From Campylobacteraceae bacterium (lineage in GTDB: Bacteria > Campylobacterota > Campylobacteria > Campylobacterales > Campylobacteraceae): a stretch of 64,000 nt of DNA. Position numbers and translations under genes: made by a program. Numbering within the stretch: position 1 is the stretch's first letter; every line of letters begins with the position of its first letter. Below, piece after piece: positions 24,182 to 32,567 of this stretch. The notes under the pieces were generated by a model that made no database searches, was not told where the DNA came from, and was given only the letters and a program-made list of their open reading frames with translations. The DNA lies in NCBI GenBank assembly GCA_031284315.1, contig JAITAB010000034.1:1-64000 (forward strand), in the 5' to 3' direction.

Positions 24182-24859
24182 ATGGAAAATATAGGCGAGT
24201 TTAATTATTTGCTTTTAGGTGAGTTGATTTCAAAACACTATGGCTCATCTGCAAAATTTGCAGATGAATTAACAAGGCAAGGGCTTCCAAAAAGCGAACC
24301 TGCAATTAAAAAATGGCGACAAAATGAAAGCGTGCCAAAAATCAATGAGCTTCATACAATAGCTAAATTATTACATGTTACCATAGCCGATCTTTTTGTT
24401 GTAAAAGATGGCGCAAATATCATTAAAAGTATAGATGGCGACGATAACATACTTAATGTTACTATATTATCGCGTAACGCTTCTGCGGGAACATCGCAGG
24501 ATGTTTATGACATAGATGTTTTTGATACGAATGAAACTATAGCCGTTTCATCTCTTTATTTCAAAACACCGCAAAAAGCTGAAAACCTACGGGCAACGCA
24601 AGTTGACGGCTATAGTATGTTACCGATGTTATTGCCTGACAGCTGGATAATTTTTGATGTTACTAAAACTTCTTATGATGGCGATGGTTTATATGTATTT
24701 AATTGGAATAATATTTTAATGGTAAAACTATTGCAGATAACACCCGAAGGGAAATTCAAAATCATATCGCGTAATCCCGACTATGAAAGCTGGGAAATTC
24801 AAAACGAAAATCAAACTGTATTTAAAATTTTTGGCAAAGTTTTAAAAACAGTATTCTGA
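24182..24859 (+). CDS. S24 peptidase-type phage repressor (CI/LexA-like)
   Basis: The 225-residue protein has an N-terminal helix-turn-helix (SAKFADELTRQGLPKSEPAI, then IKKWRQNE) and a C-terminal S24 domain with the nucleophile Ser in VDGYSMLPML and the general-base Lys in LMVKLLQI. A cleavage-type Ala-Gly lies in RNASAGTSQD. RecA-stimulated self-cleavage would induce the prophage after DNA damage. It is the lysogeny repressor and probably binds the adjacent region and the matching site near 30170. Confidence 0.92.
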   Translation: MENIGEFNYLLLGELISKHYGSSAKFADELTRQGLPKSEPAIKKWRQNESVPKINELHTIAKLLHVTIADLFVVKDGANIIKSIDGDDNILNVTILSRNASAGTSQDVYDIDVFDTNETIAVSSLYFKTPQKAENLRATQVDGYSMLPMLLPDSWIIFDVTKTSYDGDGLYVFNWNNILMVKLLQITPEGKFKIISRNPDYESWEIQNENQTVFKIFGKVLKTVF

Positions 24860-24874
24860 AACGAGGAGTAAAAT

Positions 24875-25300
24875 ATGAGTTACATCAAAGAAACTCTTAT
24901 TAGTGGCGAAGAGGTTATCTACGAAGGTAGATTAAGCGTTTGGTTTTTACTGCCGCGAATACTTTTAGGTATATTGTTTTTGTTATTTTCGGTGGGTTTT
25001 GTATGGTTGATATTGGTGGCTCTACTTATATTCGGCTGGGCGTATATAACATACATATCAACCGAATTAGCTTTTACCAATAAAAGAGTAATAGCCAAAA
25101 TCGGCTTTATCAAAAGAGTGACCGTAGAACTAAACATCAGCAAAGTTGAAAGCATACAAGTACATCAAAGCGTTCTTGGCAGAATTTTCAATTACGGCTC
25201 TATCGTTATAGCTGGAGCAGGCAATCCGCAAGCGCCGATAGCGGGTATATCAAAACCTATGATATTTAGAAATAAATTTATGGAATATACCAGTAAATAA
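24875..25300 (+). CDS. PH-domain (bPH2) membrane protein
   Basis: The 141-residue protein begins with a soluble segment (LISGEEVIYEGRLSVWFLLP), has two membrane segments (about residues 27-62), then the bacterial PH-like domain pattern TELAFTNKRVIAKIGFIKR, ISKVESIQVHQSVLGRIFNYG and SIVIAGAGNP. It follows the repressor by 15 bp behind GAGGAG and is probably transcribed with it in the lysogen. Such proteins occur near restriction and defence genes, but their role is not known. Confidence 0.85.
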   Translation: MSYIKETLISGEEVIYEGRLSVWFLLPRILLGILFLLFSVGFVWLILVALLIFGWAYITYISTELAFTNKRVIAKIGFIKRVTVELNISKVESIQVHQSVLGRIFNYGSIVIAGAGNPQAPIAGISKPMIFRNKFMEYTSK

Positions 25301-25360
25301 TTTGCAATATTGCCGTCTGAAATGTTAGAAAGTTACATAAAAATAAAATAAGGAGATAAG

Positions 25361-26431
25361 ATGGTTGATTTCAAGGACCAAATCAAGTTACTTGGTGACA
25401 GAGTAGCCAAGCTAAGAGACAAGGTAAGCACAGAGGAAGCTACAAAAACAGCTTTGATTATGCCGTTTATCAAGGAATTGGGTTATGATATTTTCAATCC
25501 TTCCGAAGTTATACCAGAATTTGTAGCAGACATTGGAGTCAAGCAAGGCGAAAAAATTGATTATGCGATACTCAAAGACAATGAACCTATTTTATTGATT
25601 GAATGCAAAGCGGCAGGCAATGACTTAAACATCAAAAACGAATCACAACTGTTTAGATATTTTAATGCCGCCAAAGCAAAATTTGCTATTTTAACCAATG
25701 GTATAGATTACCGCTTTTTTACTGATTTGGTTGAAAAAAACAAAATGGATGAAAAGCCATTTTTCTCTTTTGATATAACACAGATAAAAGATAATCAGAT
25801 AGACGAATTAAAGAAGTTTCATAAGTCATATTTTGATTTTGACAATATCGTAAATACGGCAAGCGAACTGAAATATACAAATGAATTAAAACAGTTAATC
25901 AACTCTGAAATAGCAAACCCAACCCCTGAATTTGTCAAACATTTTGCAAGGCAGATTTATCAAGGTCAGATACATCCGAAAATGCTTGAAAAATTCACGG
26001 GATTGGTCAAAAAATCATTCCAGCAGCAGTTAAATGATATTGTTACCGATAGACTGCAAACGGCATTAAATAAAGAGACAGCCGAACAGCAGAAGATAAA
26101 AGAAGCGGAAATTGAAGAAACCAAAAATGACAGCAAAGTAGTAACAACTCAAGAGGAATTAGACGCATTCTATATCATAAGAGCTATTTTATGCTCAAAA
26201 GTTAAATTAGACAGGATTGCCCACCGTGATGCTCAATCATATTTTGCCATTCTTTTTGATGATAATAACAGAAAAACTATTTGCAGGTTATATCTAACTG
26301 ACAAAAGAAAACAAATAGGCATATTTGACACAGATAAAAAAGAGGTAAAATTTGAACTTGAAACGATTGAAAGCATCTATGTTTATGCCGATAAATTGCT
26401 TGCCATAGCGGAATTTTATGGTAAGGCGTGA
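25361..26431 (+). CDS. Lone HsdR_N / type I restriction-like nuclease protein
   Basis: The 356-residue protein has the N-terminal type I restriction R-subunit fold: ALIMPFIKELGYDIFNPSEV, then EKIDYAIL (Asp67) and ILLIECKAAG (Glu81, Lys83), the PD-(D/E)xK active-site set. There is no helicase domain, and no methylase or specificity subunit nearby. The C-terminal domain (residues 245-356) is a separate beta-rich module of unknown role. These solitary proteins are common on prophages and are suspected defence nucleases. Sited right after the repressor operon, it would be expressed in lysogens. Confidence 0.88.
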   Translation: MVDFKDQIKLLGDRVAKLRDKVSTEEATKTALIMPFIKELGYDIFNPSEVIPEFVADIGVKQGEKIDYAILKDNEPILLIECKAAGNDLNIKNESQLFRYFNAAKAKFAILTNGIDYRFFTDLVEKNKMDEKPFFSFDITQIKDNQIDELKKFHKSYFDFDNIVNTASELKYTNELKQLINSEIANPTPEFVKHFARQIYQGQIHPKMLEKFTGLVKKSFQQQLNDIVTDRLQTALNKETAEQQKIKEAEIEETKNDSKVVTTQEELDAFYIIRAILCSKVKLDRIAHRDAQSYFAILFDDNNRKTICRLYLTDKRKQIGIFDTDKKEVKFELETIESIYVYADKLLAIAEFYGKA

Positions 26432-26513
26432 AAAAAGGAAATGAAATTAGAAAACACTTAATAAACAATAAATATAATATAGAGTATACTTACTGCTTTA
26501 AATGGAGAATTTT

Positions 26514-27239
26514 ATGTCAAATATAGCAATAATCGATACGAATATGTTTGATATAGGGATAAAAAAAAGAATTAGTAAGAGTGGTCCTGAACTTGATTTA
26601 GTAAATAATTTTATAGAAATTTCAACAAAAGATTTTGAGCATGAAGTAAATAAATTAGCTGTTTTTATGGAGCCTCTCGTAGATACTTTTTACCCCGATA
26701 TTGTTTTTGCAGAATATGATCCAAAAATTTTAGATGAATGGAAACCTGCCCGCAATGTCATAAACACTAAAGATATTAAGATTTTAGAAAATATTCGCGC
26801 TATGAATGGAACAAATTCAAAAGATATAGTTTCCAAAACATCTTTTTTATATAAAGATATTATGAAAGCTGTTGAACGCTTATTGGATGCGGAATTACTC
26901 TGCAGAGAAGATGGGCAATGGAAGGCAAAATCGATAAGTGAAACATATTTTATTAAGCGACTAGTGTCTATTGAAGCCAAAATTAACAATTGGAAGACAT
27001 TATTAAAGCAAGCAAATACAAACAAATGGTTTGCATCAGAATCTTATGCGTTAACTCCCATAAAAAAACCTATGCAAAATACCATTCAGCCATTTAAAGA
27101 TTATGGTATAGGAGTATATAGTTTGACAAACAATGAAATTGTGGAGCTCAACAAGGCCAGCAAACAACCATTACCTACAAGCTATATGTCTTGGATGTTT
27201 AATGAATGGGTAGGGCGATATATGACATGCCATCAATAA
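26514..27239 (+). CDS. Winged-helix protein with PD-(D/E)xK-like residues, kinase-cluster gene 1
   Basis: The start is ATG 26514 with GGAG seven bases before, giving 241 residues. A winged helix occupies about residues 90-140 (GTNSKDIVSKTSFLYKDIMK, VERLLDAELL). It interrupts a possible nuclease core: YPDIVFAEYDP (Asp62) before it and SIEAKINNWKTLLKQA (Glu154, Lys156) after it. This spacing resembles PD-(D/E)xK proteins in which ExK precedes WxxAlxQA. Activity is inferred. It is the first of three co-directional genes ending with a convergent phosphatase; the kinase starts 13 bp after its stop. Confidence 0.7.
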   Translation: MSNIAIIDTNMFDIGIKKRISKSGPELDLVNNFIEISTKDFEHEVNKLAVFMEPLVDTFYPDIVFAEYDPKILDEWKPARNVINTKDIKILENIRAMNGTNSKDIVSKTSFLYKDIMKAVERLLDAELLCREDGQWKAKSISETYFIKRLVSIEAKINNWKTLLKQANTNKWFASESYALTPIKKPMQNTIQPFKDYGIGVYSLTNNEIVELNKASKQPLPTSYMSWMFNEWVGRYMTCHQ

Positions 27240-27252
27240 GGAAGGATACATT

Positions 27253-28086
27253 TTGAATATTGATTGCTTTCAAAAATTAGGTCTAAACGATATTAGACTT
27301 ATAAAAGATGCCGGGCAAAAGATAGTTTATAGTGCATGCTTGGATAACGGTACAAAAGTTGCTTTAAAAATTATAAAACCAGACCAAGATATTGAACGCA
27401 TTAAACGAGAAATTGAAATTCTAAAACGTTGTTGTGCTATGGGTATTAATACCGCCACTATTTATTCTTATGACGTTGTAACTTGCGAAAATATGGAATA
27501 TTTTTATATCGTGGAATATTTTATAGAAGGAACAACCTTAAAAGATTATATCTTGGCAAATGCACCTATTGATTGCAAAGAAGTTATCTCTTTTTTGAAT
27601 AACATGTTTGCAATACTGCATATTTTAAAACAAGAACAACTTATACATAGAGATATTAAGCCCGAAAATATTATTAGAGATGGCAGTGGAAAATATTTTT
27701 TGATTGATTTTGGTATTACGAAAGACTTGCAACAAATGTCGTTAACTAATACAAGTGATGCATTTGGTCCATGCACTATAGGTTATGCGCCTGTAGAACA
27801 AATGTATAATAAAAAAGACGATATAGGCAATCACACTGATTTATTCTCTATCGGGGTGATTGCCTATGAAATGTTATCAGGAGAAAATCCATTTATTAGT
27901 GAAGACGATGAACGGATAAATGTAATGAGAAAAATAGAAAAAGGTAACTATAAAAAAATAAAAACTCATCAATATGAAGGTTTAAATCAACTAATTTATG
28001 CTTGTATGAACAAACATATAAGTAGAAGACCTGATGTAAATTTGGCAATTCAATTGCTGCTTGAAATTGAAAAAGAGGTGAAGTAA
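27253..28086 (+). CDS. Eukaryotic-type Ser/Thr protein kinase
   Basis: The 277-residue protein (TTG start, AAGGA six bases upstream) is a bare kinase domain. Key residues are present: VALKI Lys39, alphaC Glu55, catalytic loop HRDIKPEN (132-139) and DFG 152-154. The glycine loop is degenerate (DAGQKIVYS). APVEQ replaces the usual APE. There is no membrane segment or sensor domain, so the signal is probably brought by a partner. It is one base from the next gene and faces a PP2C gene, so the cluster can both add and remove phosphate. Confidence 0.93.
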   Translation: MNIDCFQKLGLNDIRLIKDAGQKIVYSACLDNGTKVALKIIKPDQDIERIKREIEILKRCCAMGINTATIYSYDVVTCENMEYFYIVEYFIEGTTLKDYILANAPIDCKEVISFLNNMFAILHILKQEQLIHRDIKPENIIRDGSGKYFLIDFGITKDLQQMSLTNTSDAFGPCTIGYAPVEQMYNKKDDIGNHTDLFSIGVIAYEMLSGENPFISEDDERINVMRKIEKGNYKKIKTHQYEGLNQLIYACMNKHISRRPDVNLAIQLLLEIEKEVK

Positions 28087-28087
28087 A

Positions 28088-29266
28088 ATGGATATGTATT
28101 TGCAATTCGGGCATGGTATGACAAAGCTTTGTTGTGACCTTGTAGAAAAATGTAGGGATGGAACTGTTATATTAAGTCCAAGAGATTTGAGCGAAAAAGC
28201 TTTAAAAGAATTTTCATTCAAATTGACAAAAATCAATGGGAAAACTCTCTTTGACCCACAATACTATAATCCAAAAGCAAACCATAAAAAATTAATTAAA
28301 CATCCGCATTGGTTGGAAAATTGTAATACATCTTTATTGTCGGATTTCAAGTATATCAAAGAACATATTGAGCGAATTAAAACTATAAATGATGACATTA
28401 ATTCTTCGGCATATATTATCCCCAGCATAGTGTGTAGCAATGTTGACAATGCATGGATAAAACACCATGAAATTTTTTTGAACATGTCTGATATACTAAG
28501 AAATAAAGAAAGGTTTATCACGCTTGCTCTAAAAAAAGAGGTTTTAGAAAATGAAGATGATATAGAAACACTAATTAGAATTTCATCAAAGTGGGATGTA
28601 GATGGTTACTATATAGTTCCCGAAAGCCCATATTTAAATGAAAGCGGTCTATTTTTATCAAATCTTGGTTTACTCGTTGCTGGTCTTAAATTGCAAAATA
28701 GAAAAGTAATTATTGGATATGCTAATCATCAGATGCTATATTTAGCTTGCACTAAAGCTGATGCTATAGCATCGGGAACATTTTTAAATGTTAGAAGTTT
28801 CAATACAAATAAATTTAATGATAGAAATAACAACTCAATTAGCCGTAGAGCTACTTGGTATTATTGTCCTCAAGCTTTTTCAGAGTATAGAATAAGCATA
28901 TTGGACACTGCACAAAGAGAAAATGTATTGGATGAATTTAGACCATATGGTGAGTTAAATGAATATTCTAAAGATGTTTTTTTGTCATCAAAACCTTCAG
29001 AGTCCAGCTTTTCTGAAAAGCTTGCATTCAAACATTACCTATTTGAACTTAGAAAACAGTGTCTACTTGGTACTAAAAAAACATTCAATGAAACTGTAGT
29101 ATATCATGAAGTGCTTATTAAACAGGCTATCGATTTCTTAAGAAGCATGAATAAACATAAGGTGTATGATTCAATGAGATGTTTTAATTCTATTGTTGAT
29201 GGGAATATTTATGCTATTAATAAAATTAAAGACGAAATAGGTCTTTTACTCGAAGCAAATTGGTAA
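28088..29266 (+). CDS. Unknown 392-residue protein of the kinase/phosphatase cluster
   Basis: This gene starts one base after the kinase stop and ends one base before the PP2C stop on the other strand. Alternating strands and helices, for example DGTVILSPRDLSEKALKEF, WDVDGYYIVPES, KVIIGYANHQMLYLACTKAD and AIASGTFLNVRSFN, suggest a TIM-barrel fold, perhaps distantly like tRNA-guanine transglycosylase-type (DpdA-like) barrels. Several cysteines are scattered but form no zinc site that I can see. It may be the sensor, the kinase substrate, or a nucleic-acid-modifying enzyme. I do not recognise a characterised family. Confidence 0.8.
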   Translation: MDMYLQFGHGMTKLCCDLVEKCRDGTVILSPRDLSEKALKEFSFKLTKINGKTLFDPQYYNPKANHKKLIKHPHWLENCNTSLLSDFKYIKEHIERIKTINDDINSSAYIIPSIVCSNVDNAWIKHHEIFLNMSDILRNKERFITLALKKEVLENEDDIETLIRISSKWDVDGYYIVPESPYLNESGLFLSNLGLLVAGLKLQNRKVIIGYANHQMLYLACTKADAIASGTFLNVRSFNTNKFNDRNNNSISRRATWYYCPQAFSEYRISILDTAQRENVLDEFRPYGELNEYSKDVFLSSKPSESSFSEKLAFKHYLFELRKQCLLGTKKTFNETVVYHEVLIKQAIDFLRSMNKHKVYDSMRCFNSIVDGNIYAINKIKDEIGLLLEANW

Positions 29267-29267
29267 A

Positions 29268-29996
29268 TTAAATATATTTCACAATTACAACAGTCAAGTC
29301 GTCTGTCGAACCCTGTTGCACAGCTGCCTGAATAAGACCATTTGCGTTCGTTTCTATATTGATTGATTTTCTTAAAATACTTTCCATATGTTCTTGTGAT
29401 AAATAATCATGAATCCCGTCCGACGTTAACAATAACATTTCGCCATGCTCAAAAGTATTTGGATAAATATCAATACATATCTTTGGATAATATCCTAAAC
29501 ATTGCGAAACAATATGTTTTTTATTATTATATATTCGCATATTTTCACCGATAACACCCCAATCTACTAATTTTTGAACTTCAGTATGGTCATTTGTCAA
29601 TTGTATTAGATTTCTTTTTGTTAGTTTATATGCTCTTGTATCTCCAACATGAAAAATCAATATCTTTTCATCACTTCCGCAAATCATTGTAAAAACCGTA
29701 GTGGCATTACCTTGATATTTTTTTAACAAATAAGAGTTGGCATTATCAATCATAGTTATTGCCAAAGCTCGTGAGAGTAATTTTCTGTTGTTTGAAAATT
29801 GTGTTAATATATATTGCGATGCTATGTCTCCATACAAAGCACTTCCTAATCCATCGGCAACCGATAGTACAAATCCATTTTTTTTACTTTGTTTCTTTTT
29901 GAAACCGCAATTAACAACAAAATCGTCAATAAGAAAACAATCTTTATTTTTTTGTCCTCTTTTGCCTTTTTGTGTCATTCCATAAAAATAATGCAT
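29268..29996 (-). CDS. PP2C-family Ser/Thr protein phosphatase
   Basis: The start is ATG 29996 behind AGGAG (five-base spacing); a TTG 18 bases upstream is less likely. The 242-residue protein has the PP2C metal-binding set: NKDCF (Asp19), VADGLGSALYGD (Asp48, Gly49), VGDTRAYKL, TSDGIHDYL and STDDLTVV. It is soluble and has no extra domain. Transcribed against the kinase genes, it probably counteracts the kinase and keeps the cluster quiet until triggered. Confidence 0.92.
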   Translation of the reverse strand: MHYFYGMTQKGKRGQKNKDCFLIDDFVVNCGFKKKQSKKNGFVLSVADGLGSALYGDIASQYILTQFSNNRKLLSRALAITMIDNANSYLLKKYQGNATTVFTMICGSDEKILIFHVGDTRAYKLTKRNLIQLTNDHTEVQKLVDWGVIGENMRIYNNKKHIVSQCLGYYPKICIDIYPNTFEHGEMLLLTSDGIHDYLSQEHMESILRKSINIETNANGLIQAAVQQGSTDDLTVVIVKYI

Positions 29997-30113
29997 CTTA
30001 TCTCCTATTGTCAATTTAGCAAAGTTTAGCTTATAAGTTTATTTCTTTATATGCACAAAAATATTAAAACCTTAATTATTAATCCAAACATTCCTGTTCT
30101 CCTTCCCTCATTA

Positions 30114-30141
30114 TAGCATAAAAAATAATAAAATTATGCTA
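30114..30141. repeat. Inverted repeat upstream of the recombination operon
   Basis: TAGCATAA and TTATGCTA form perfect 8-bp arms with a 12-base A/T spacer. It lies in the 227-bp region between the PP2C start and the small gene at 30224, next to a second palindrome at 30162. It may be a regulator site for one of the divergent transcripts. Confidence 0.5.
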
Positions 30142-30161
30142 TATGATAATCTTATTATACC

Positions 30162-30190
30162 ATTTAATTATCTTATAAGGATAATTAAAT
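30162..30190. promoter_or_regulatory. Candidate repressor operator before the recT operon
   Basis: ATTTAATTATC and GATAATTAAAT are perfect 11-bp inverted arms around TTATAAG. Both arm sequences recur separately in the repressor/Cro region (24099-24108 and 24127-24134). This is the arrangement expected if one repressor controls both early promoters, as in lambda OL and OR. Confidence 0.6.
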
Positions 30191-30223
30191 TATACTTTCA
30201 GTAATAAACCTAAGGAGACACCC

Positions 30224-30364
30224 ATGACAACTTACACAAAAATGCTCATCGGTCACAGAGCCGACTACAGCATAAAGTGGTTTCAAATCATCAAAGGCGG
30301 GCTGATAGCCTATAAACATTGCGACGAATGGATCGTCGTAGATATGGTAAGGGGAACAAAATGA
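30224..30364 (+). CDS. Small early protein preceding DUF1351
   Basis: The 46-residue frame has ATG 30224 behind TAAGGAG, and a stop overlapping the DUF1351 start (ATGA). Product starts MTTYTKMLIGHRADYSIKWF. It is the first gene of the early recombination operon. Ribosome site and coupling support expression; function unknown. Confidence 0.65.
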   Translation: MTTYTKMLIGHRADYSIKWFQIIKGGLIAYKHCDEWIVVDMVRGTK

Positions 30365-31176
30365 AAAACGAAGTCATAGTGCTTAAACAAGCGCCCGTTA
30401 TAGAGTATGAACTCTTAGACGCTATAAGCGAGGAAGTTAAGGCTAAGATAGAGTCTTTGAACCTTGACAGTATAGAAGCAAGCGAAAGCACCCTCTCAAC
30501 CGTTAAAAACATACGAAGCGAACTAAGCCGTGAGTTTAAAGACCTTGAGGAAAAAAGGAAGCTGGTCAAAGAAACCGTTATGAAGCCTTATAACGATTTT
30601 GATGAACAGTACAAAGCCAAAATCTCAAATCTTTTTAATGACGCCGATAAAAAGCTCAAGTCAAAGATAGACGAAGTTGAAGATGAAATTCTATCACGCA
30701 AGATAGAAGGCTTGAAAGATTATTTTCTTTCTGTGAATAAACATGATTTCATAACCTTTGAAGATGTTTTTAAAGATGAGAAAATCATCAAATCAAAAAC
30801 CGACAAATATTATGAGGGCGTCATAAACGATTATTTGGCAAAAGTTGAAGCCGATTTGCATACGATAGGCACGGTTAGTTATGAGGAGAGAGTACTTGCC
30901 AAATACCAAATGGTTAAAGACCTTAACCGCGCTATTTCAGAGGTAAACCTTGAAGTCCAGCGCGAGGACGCCATCCGCGCAAGGCAAAAAGAGCAGGAAG
31001 CGGCAAAAGCTGAAGTCAAGCCGGAGCCGATAGTTCAGCCCAAACCGACCGAACCCAAATCAGAGCCTGAACAAACATTCAAATGCTCTTTCACGGTTTA
31101 CGGCACTAAAAACCAGCTCCGCGAACTCAAAGAATTTATGAATGCCAAAGGATTGAAATATGAACGAGGTAACTAA
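30361..31176 (+). CDS. DUF1351 phage protein
   Basis: The start is ATG 30361, giving 271 residues. The N-terminal two thirds match DUF1351: NLDSIEASESTLSTVKNIRS and EFKDLEEKRKLVKETVMKPY. A Pro/Glu/Lys-rich linker (KPEPIVQPKPTEPKSEPE) and a small C-terminal ACT-like region (FKCSFTVYGTKNQLRELKEF) follow. The family regularly accompanies RecT or Erf recombination genes, as here, where it overlaps recT by 17 bases. Its exact role is unknown; it may be a recombinase accessory. Confidence 0.88.
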   Translation: MKNEVIVLKQAPVIEYELLDAISEEVKAKIESLNLDSIEASESTLSTVKNIRSELSREFKDLEEKRKLVKETVMKPYNDFDEQYKAKISNLFNDADKKLKSKIDEVEDEILSRKIEGLKDYFLSVNKHDFITFEDVFKDEKIIKSKTDKYYEGVINDYLAKVEADLHTIGTVSYEERVLAKYQMVKDLNRAISEVNLEVQREDAIRARQKEQEAAKAEVKPEPIVQPKPTEPKSEPEQTFKCSFTVYGTKNQLRELKEFMNAKGLKYERGN

Positions 31177-31912
31177 ATTCAAAGATGTTTTGTCAGATAT
31201 GGTTTCAAGGAGCGCTAAGGCGTTCCCTGCGGATGTGAATAGCGAAAGATTGAAGATTAACGCCTTAATGTATATAGCTCAAAATCCAGACTTAAACGTT
31301 TTGGCAAAATCACAGCCTTTAAAGATAGCTCAATATGTCTATAACTTTATAGCTCTTGGACTTGATATGCTCAATCGCGAATGCTACATTATCCCCTATA
31401 AAAATCAGCTCACGGTTTTAAAGGATTATAAAGGCGAAGTAAAACTTGCCAAAAAGTACAGCGTTGAGAAAATCCGTGAGATTTACGCGCGGGTTGTATA
31501 TGAGAGGGACGAATATTATTTTGAGGATAATAAATTCGTCCATAAGTTTGACCCTTTTAAGACCGATAGAGGAAATAAGATAGGCGCATTTTGTACGGTA
31601 ATCTATGAAAACGGCGTCCAGCAAACCGAATTTGTAAACATAAACGAGGTAAATAAAGTAAAAGCCGTTTCACAAAGTGCAAAATCCGAATATTCCCCAT
31701 GGGCAAAATGGGAAGATGAGATGTGGAAAAAAACGGTTATCCGAAAGGCAATGAAAAATATCTCTTTGGATTTTACAAATTCCGAACTGCAAAACGCTTA
31801 TATACAAAGCGAAAACGATGTCAGTTTTGAACCGCGAAAACAAGCCGACGAGGTGATAGAACAGCCCGATGTATTTGACGATGAAGAAGAGGTTAGTTTA
31901 GATGACCTTTAA
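31160..31912 (+). CDS. recT: RecT single-strand annealing protein
   Basis: The 250-residue protein has the RecT core: YIAQNPDLNVLAKSQPLKIA, FIALGLDMLNRECYIIPYKN, VLKDYKGEVKLAKKY and SPWAKWEDEMWKKTVIRKAM. It anneals complementary single strands during phage recombination and is usually paired with an exonuclease. No RecE or lambda-exo gene is visible. The neighbouring metallo-beta-lactamase-fold gene may take part instead. The C-terminus is acidic (DVFDDEEEVSLDDL), a likely interaction tail. Confidence 0.93.
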   Translation: MNEVTKFKDVLSDMVSRSAKAFPADVNSERLKINALMYIAQNPDLNVLAKSQPLKIAQYVYNFIALGLDMLNRECYIIPYKNQLTVLKDYKGEVKLAKKYSVEKIREIYARVVYERDEYYFEDNKFVHKFDPFKTDRGNKIGAFCTVIYENGVQQTEFVNINEVNKVKAVSQSAKSEYSPWAKWEDEMWKKTVIRKAMKNISLDFTNSELQNAYIQSENDVSFEPRKQADEVIEQPDVFDDEEEVSLDDL

Positions 31913-32567
31913 CATTATAGGGAGCAGCTCAAAAGGTAATTGTTGTTTGGTCAACGACGATTTGATGATTGACTTGGGGCTTAGTTATGAGATGATTAAG
32001 CCCTATGCAAACAAAGTCAAATATCTGCTGCTTACGCATAAGCATAGCGACCACCTCAATCTTACGGCTTTGCGAAAATTATACGTCAATGTAAAGCCCG
32101 TAATTATCTGCGGCGAATGGCTGAAAGAGGCGCTATCTCTTTACGCAGAACGAGTTCAAATAGTTGAAATCGGCAAAGTTTACAGTTTTGGAAGCTATAA
32201 AGTCAGTCCCGTTAAAGCTTACCACGATGTACCCAACTGCGGATACAGAATAATGCAAGGCGCTCATAAACACTTGCATATCACGGACACGGCGACATTG
32301 GACGGCATAAGCGCAAAGGGATACGACAGCGTGTCTATTGAGTGCAATCACTGCGAAATTAAGGCTTCAAAGCTTATTCAAGAAGCCATACAAAAAGGCG
32401 AATTTACGCATCTTGAAGGTGCTATGAACTCTCACCTTAGCGTTCAAAAAGTGATTAAATTTTGCAATGAAGAGGGTATCAAACAATTGATACCCGTACA
32501 TATCGGAGAAAGCACTAAAAACGAAGTTTTGGAAGCTTTGAGGATTTGGAATGAAAATATCAAATAA
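31902..32567 (+). CDS. Metallo-beta-lactamase fold hydrolase (phage)
   Basis: The 221-residue protein has the metal-binding motif LLTHKHSDHL early and later conserved His residues (VKAYHDVPNC, LEGAMNSHLS, IPVHIGE). The start overlaps recT by 11 bases. MBL-fold proteins beside RecT and DUF1351 are known on other phages and are presumed to be nucleases or phosphodiesterases acting in recombination. There is no beta-CASP domain. Confidence 0.88.
   Translation: MTFNIIGSSSKGNCCLVNDDLMIDLGLSYEMIKPYANKVKYLLLTHKHSDHLNLTALRKLYVNVKPVIICGEWLKEALSLYAERVQIVEIGKVYSFGSYKVSPVKAYHDVPNCGYRIMQGAHKHLHITDTATLDGISAKGYDSVSIECNHCEIKASKLIQEAIQKGEFTHLEGAMNSHLSVQKVIKFCNEEGIKQLIPVHIGESTKNEVLEALRIWNENIK

Noticed and set aside
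25361-26431. Complete type I restriction-modification system
   Set aside because: Only an HsdR N-terminal-like nuclease is present. No helicase part, HsdM or HsdS gene lies nearby.
26514-29996. TerY-P triad
   Set aside because: Kinase and PP2C are present but no von Willebrand A-domain protein is found, and the other two genes do not fit.
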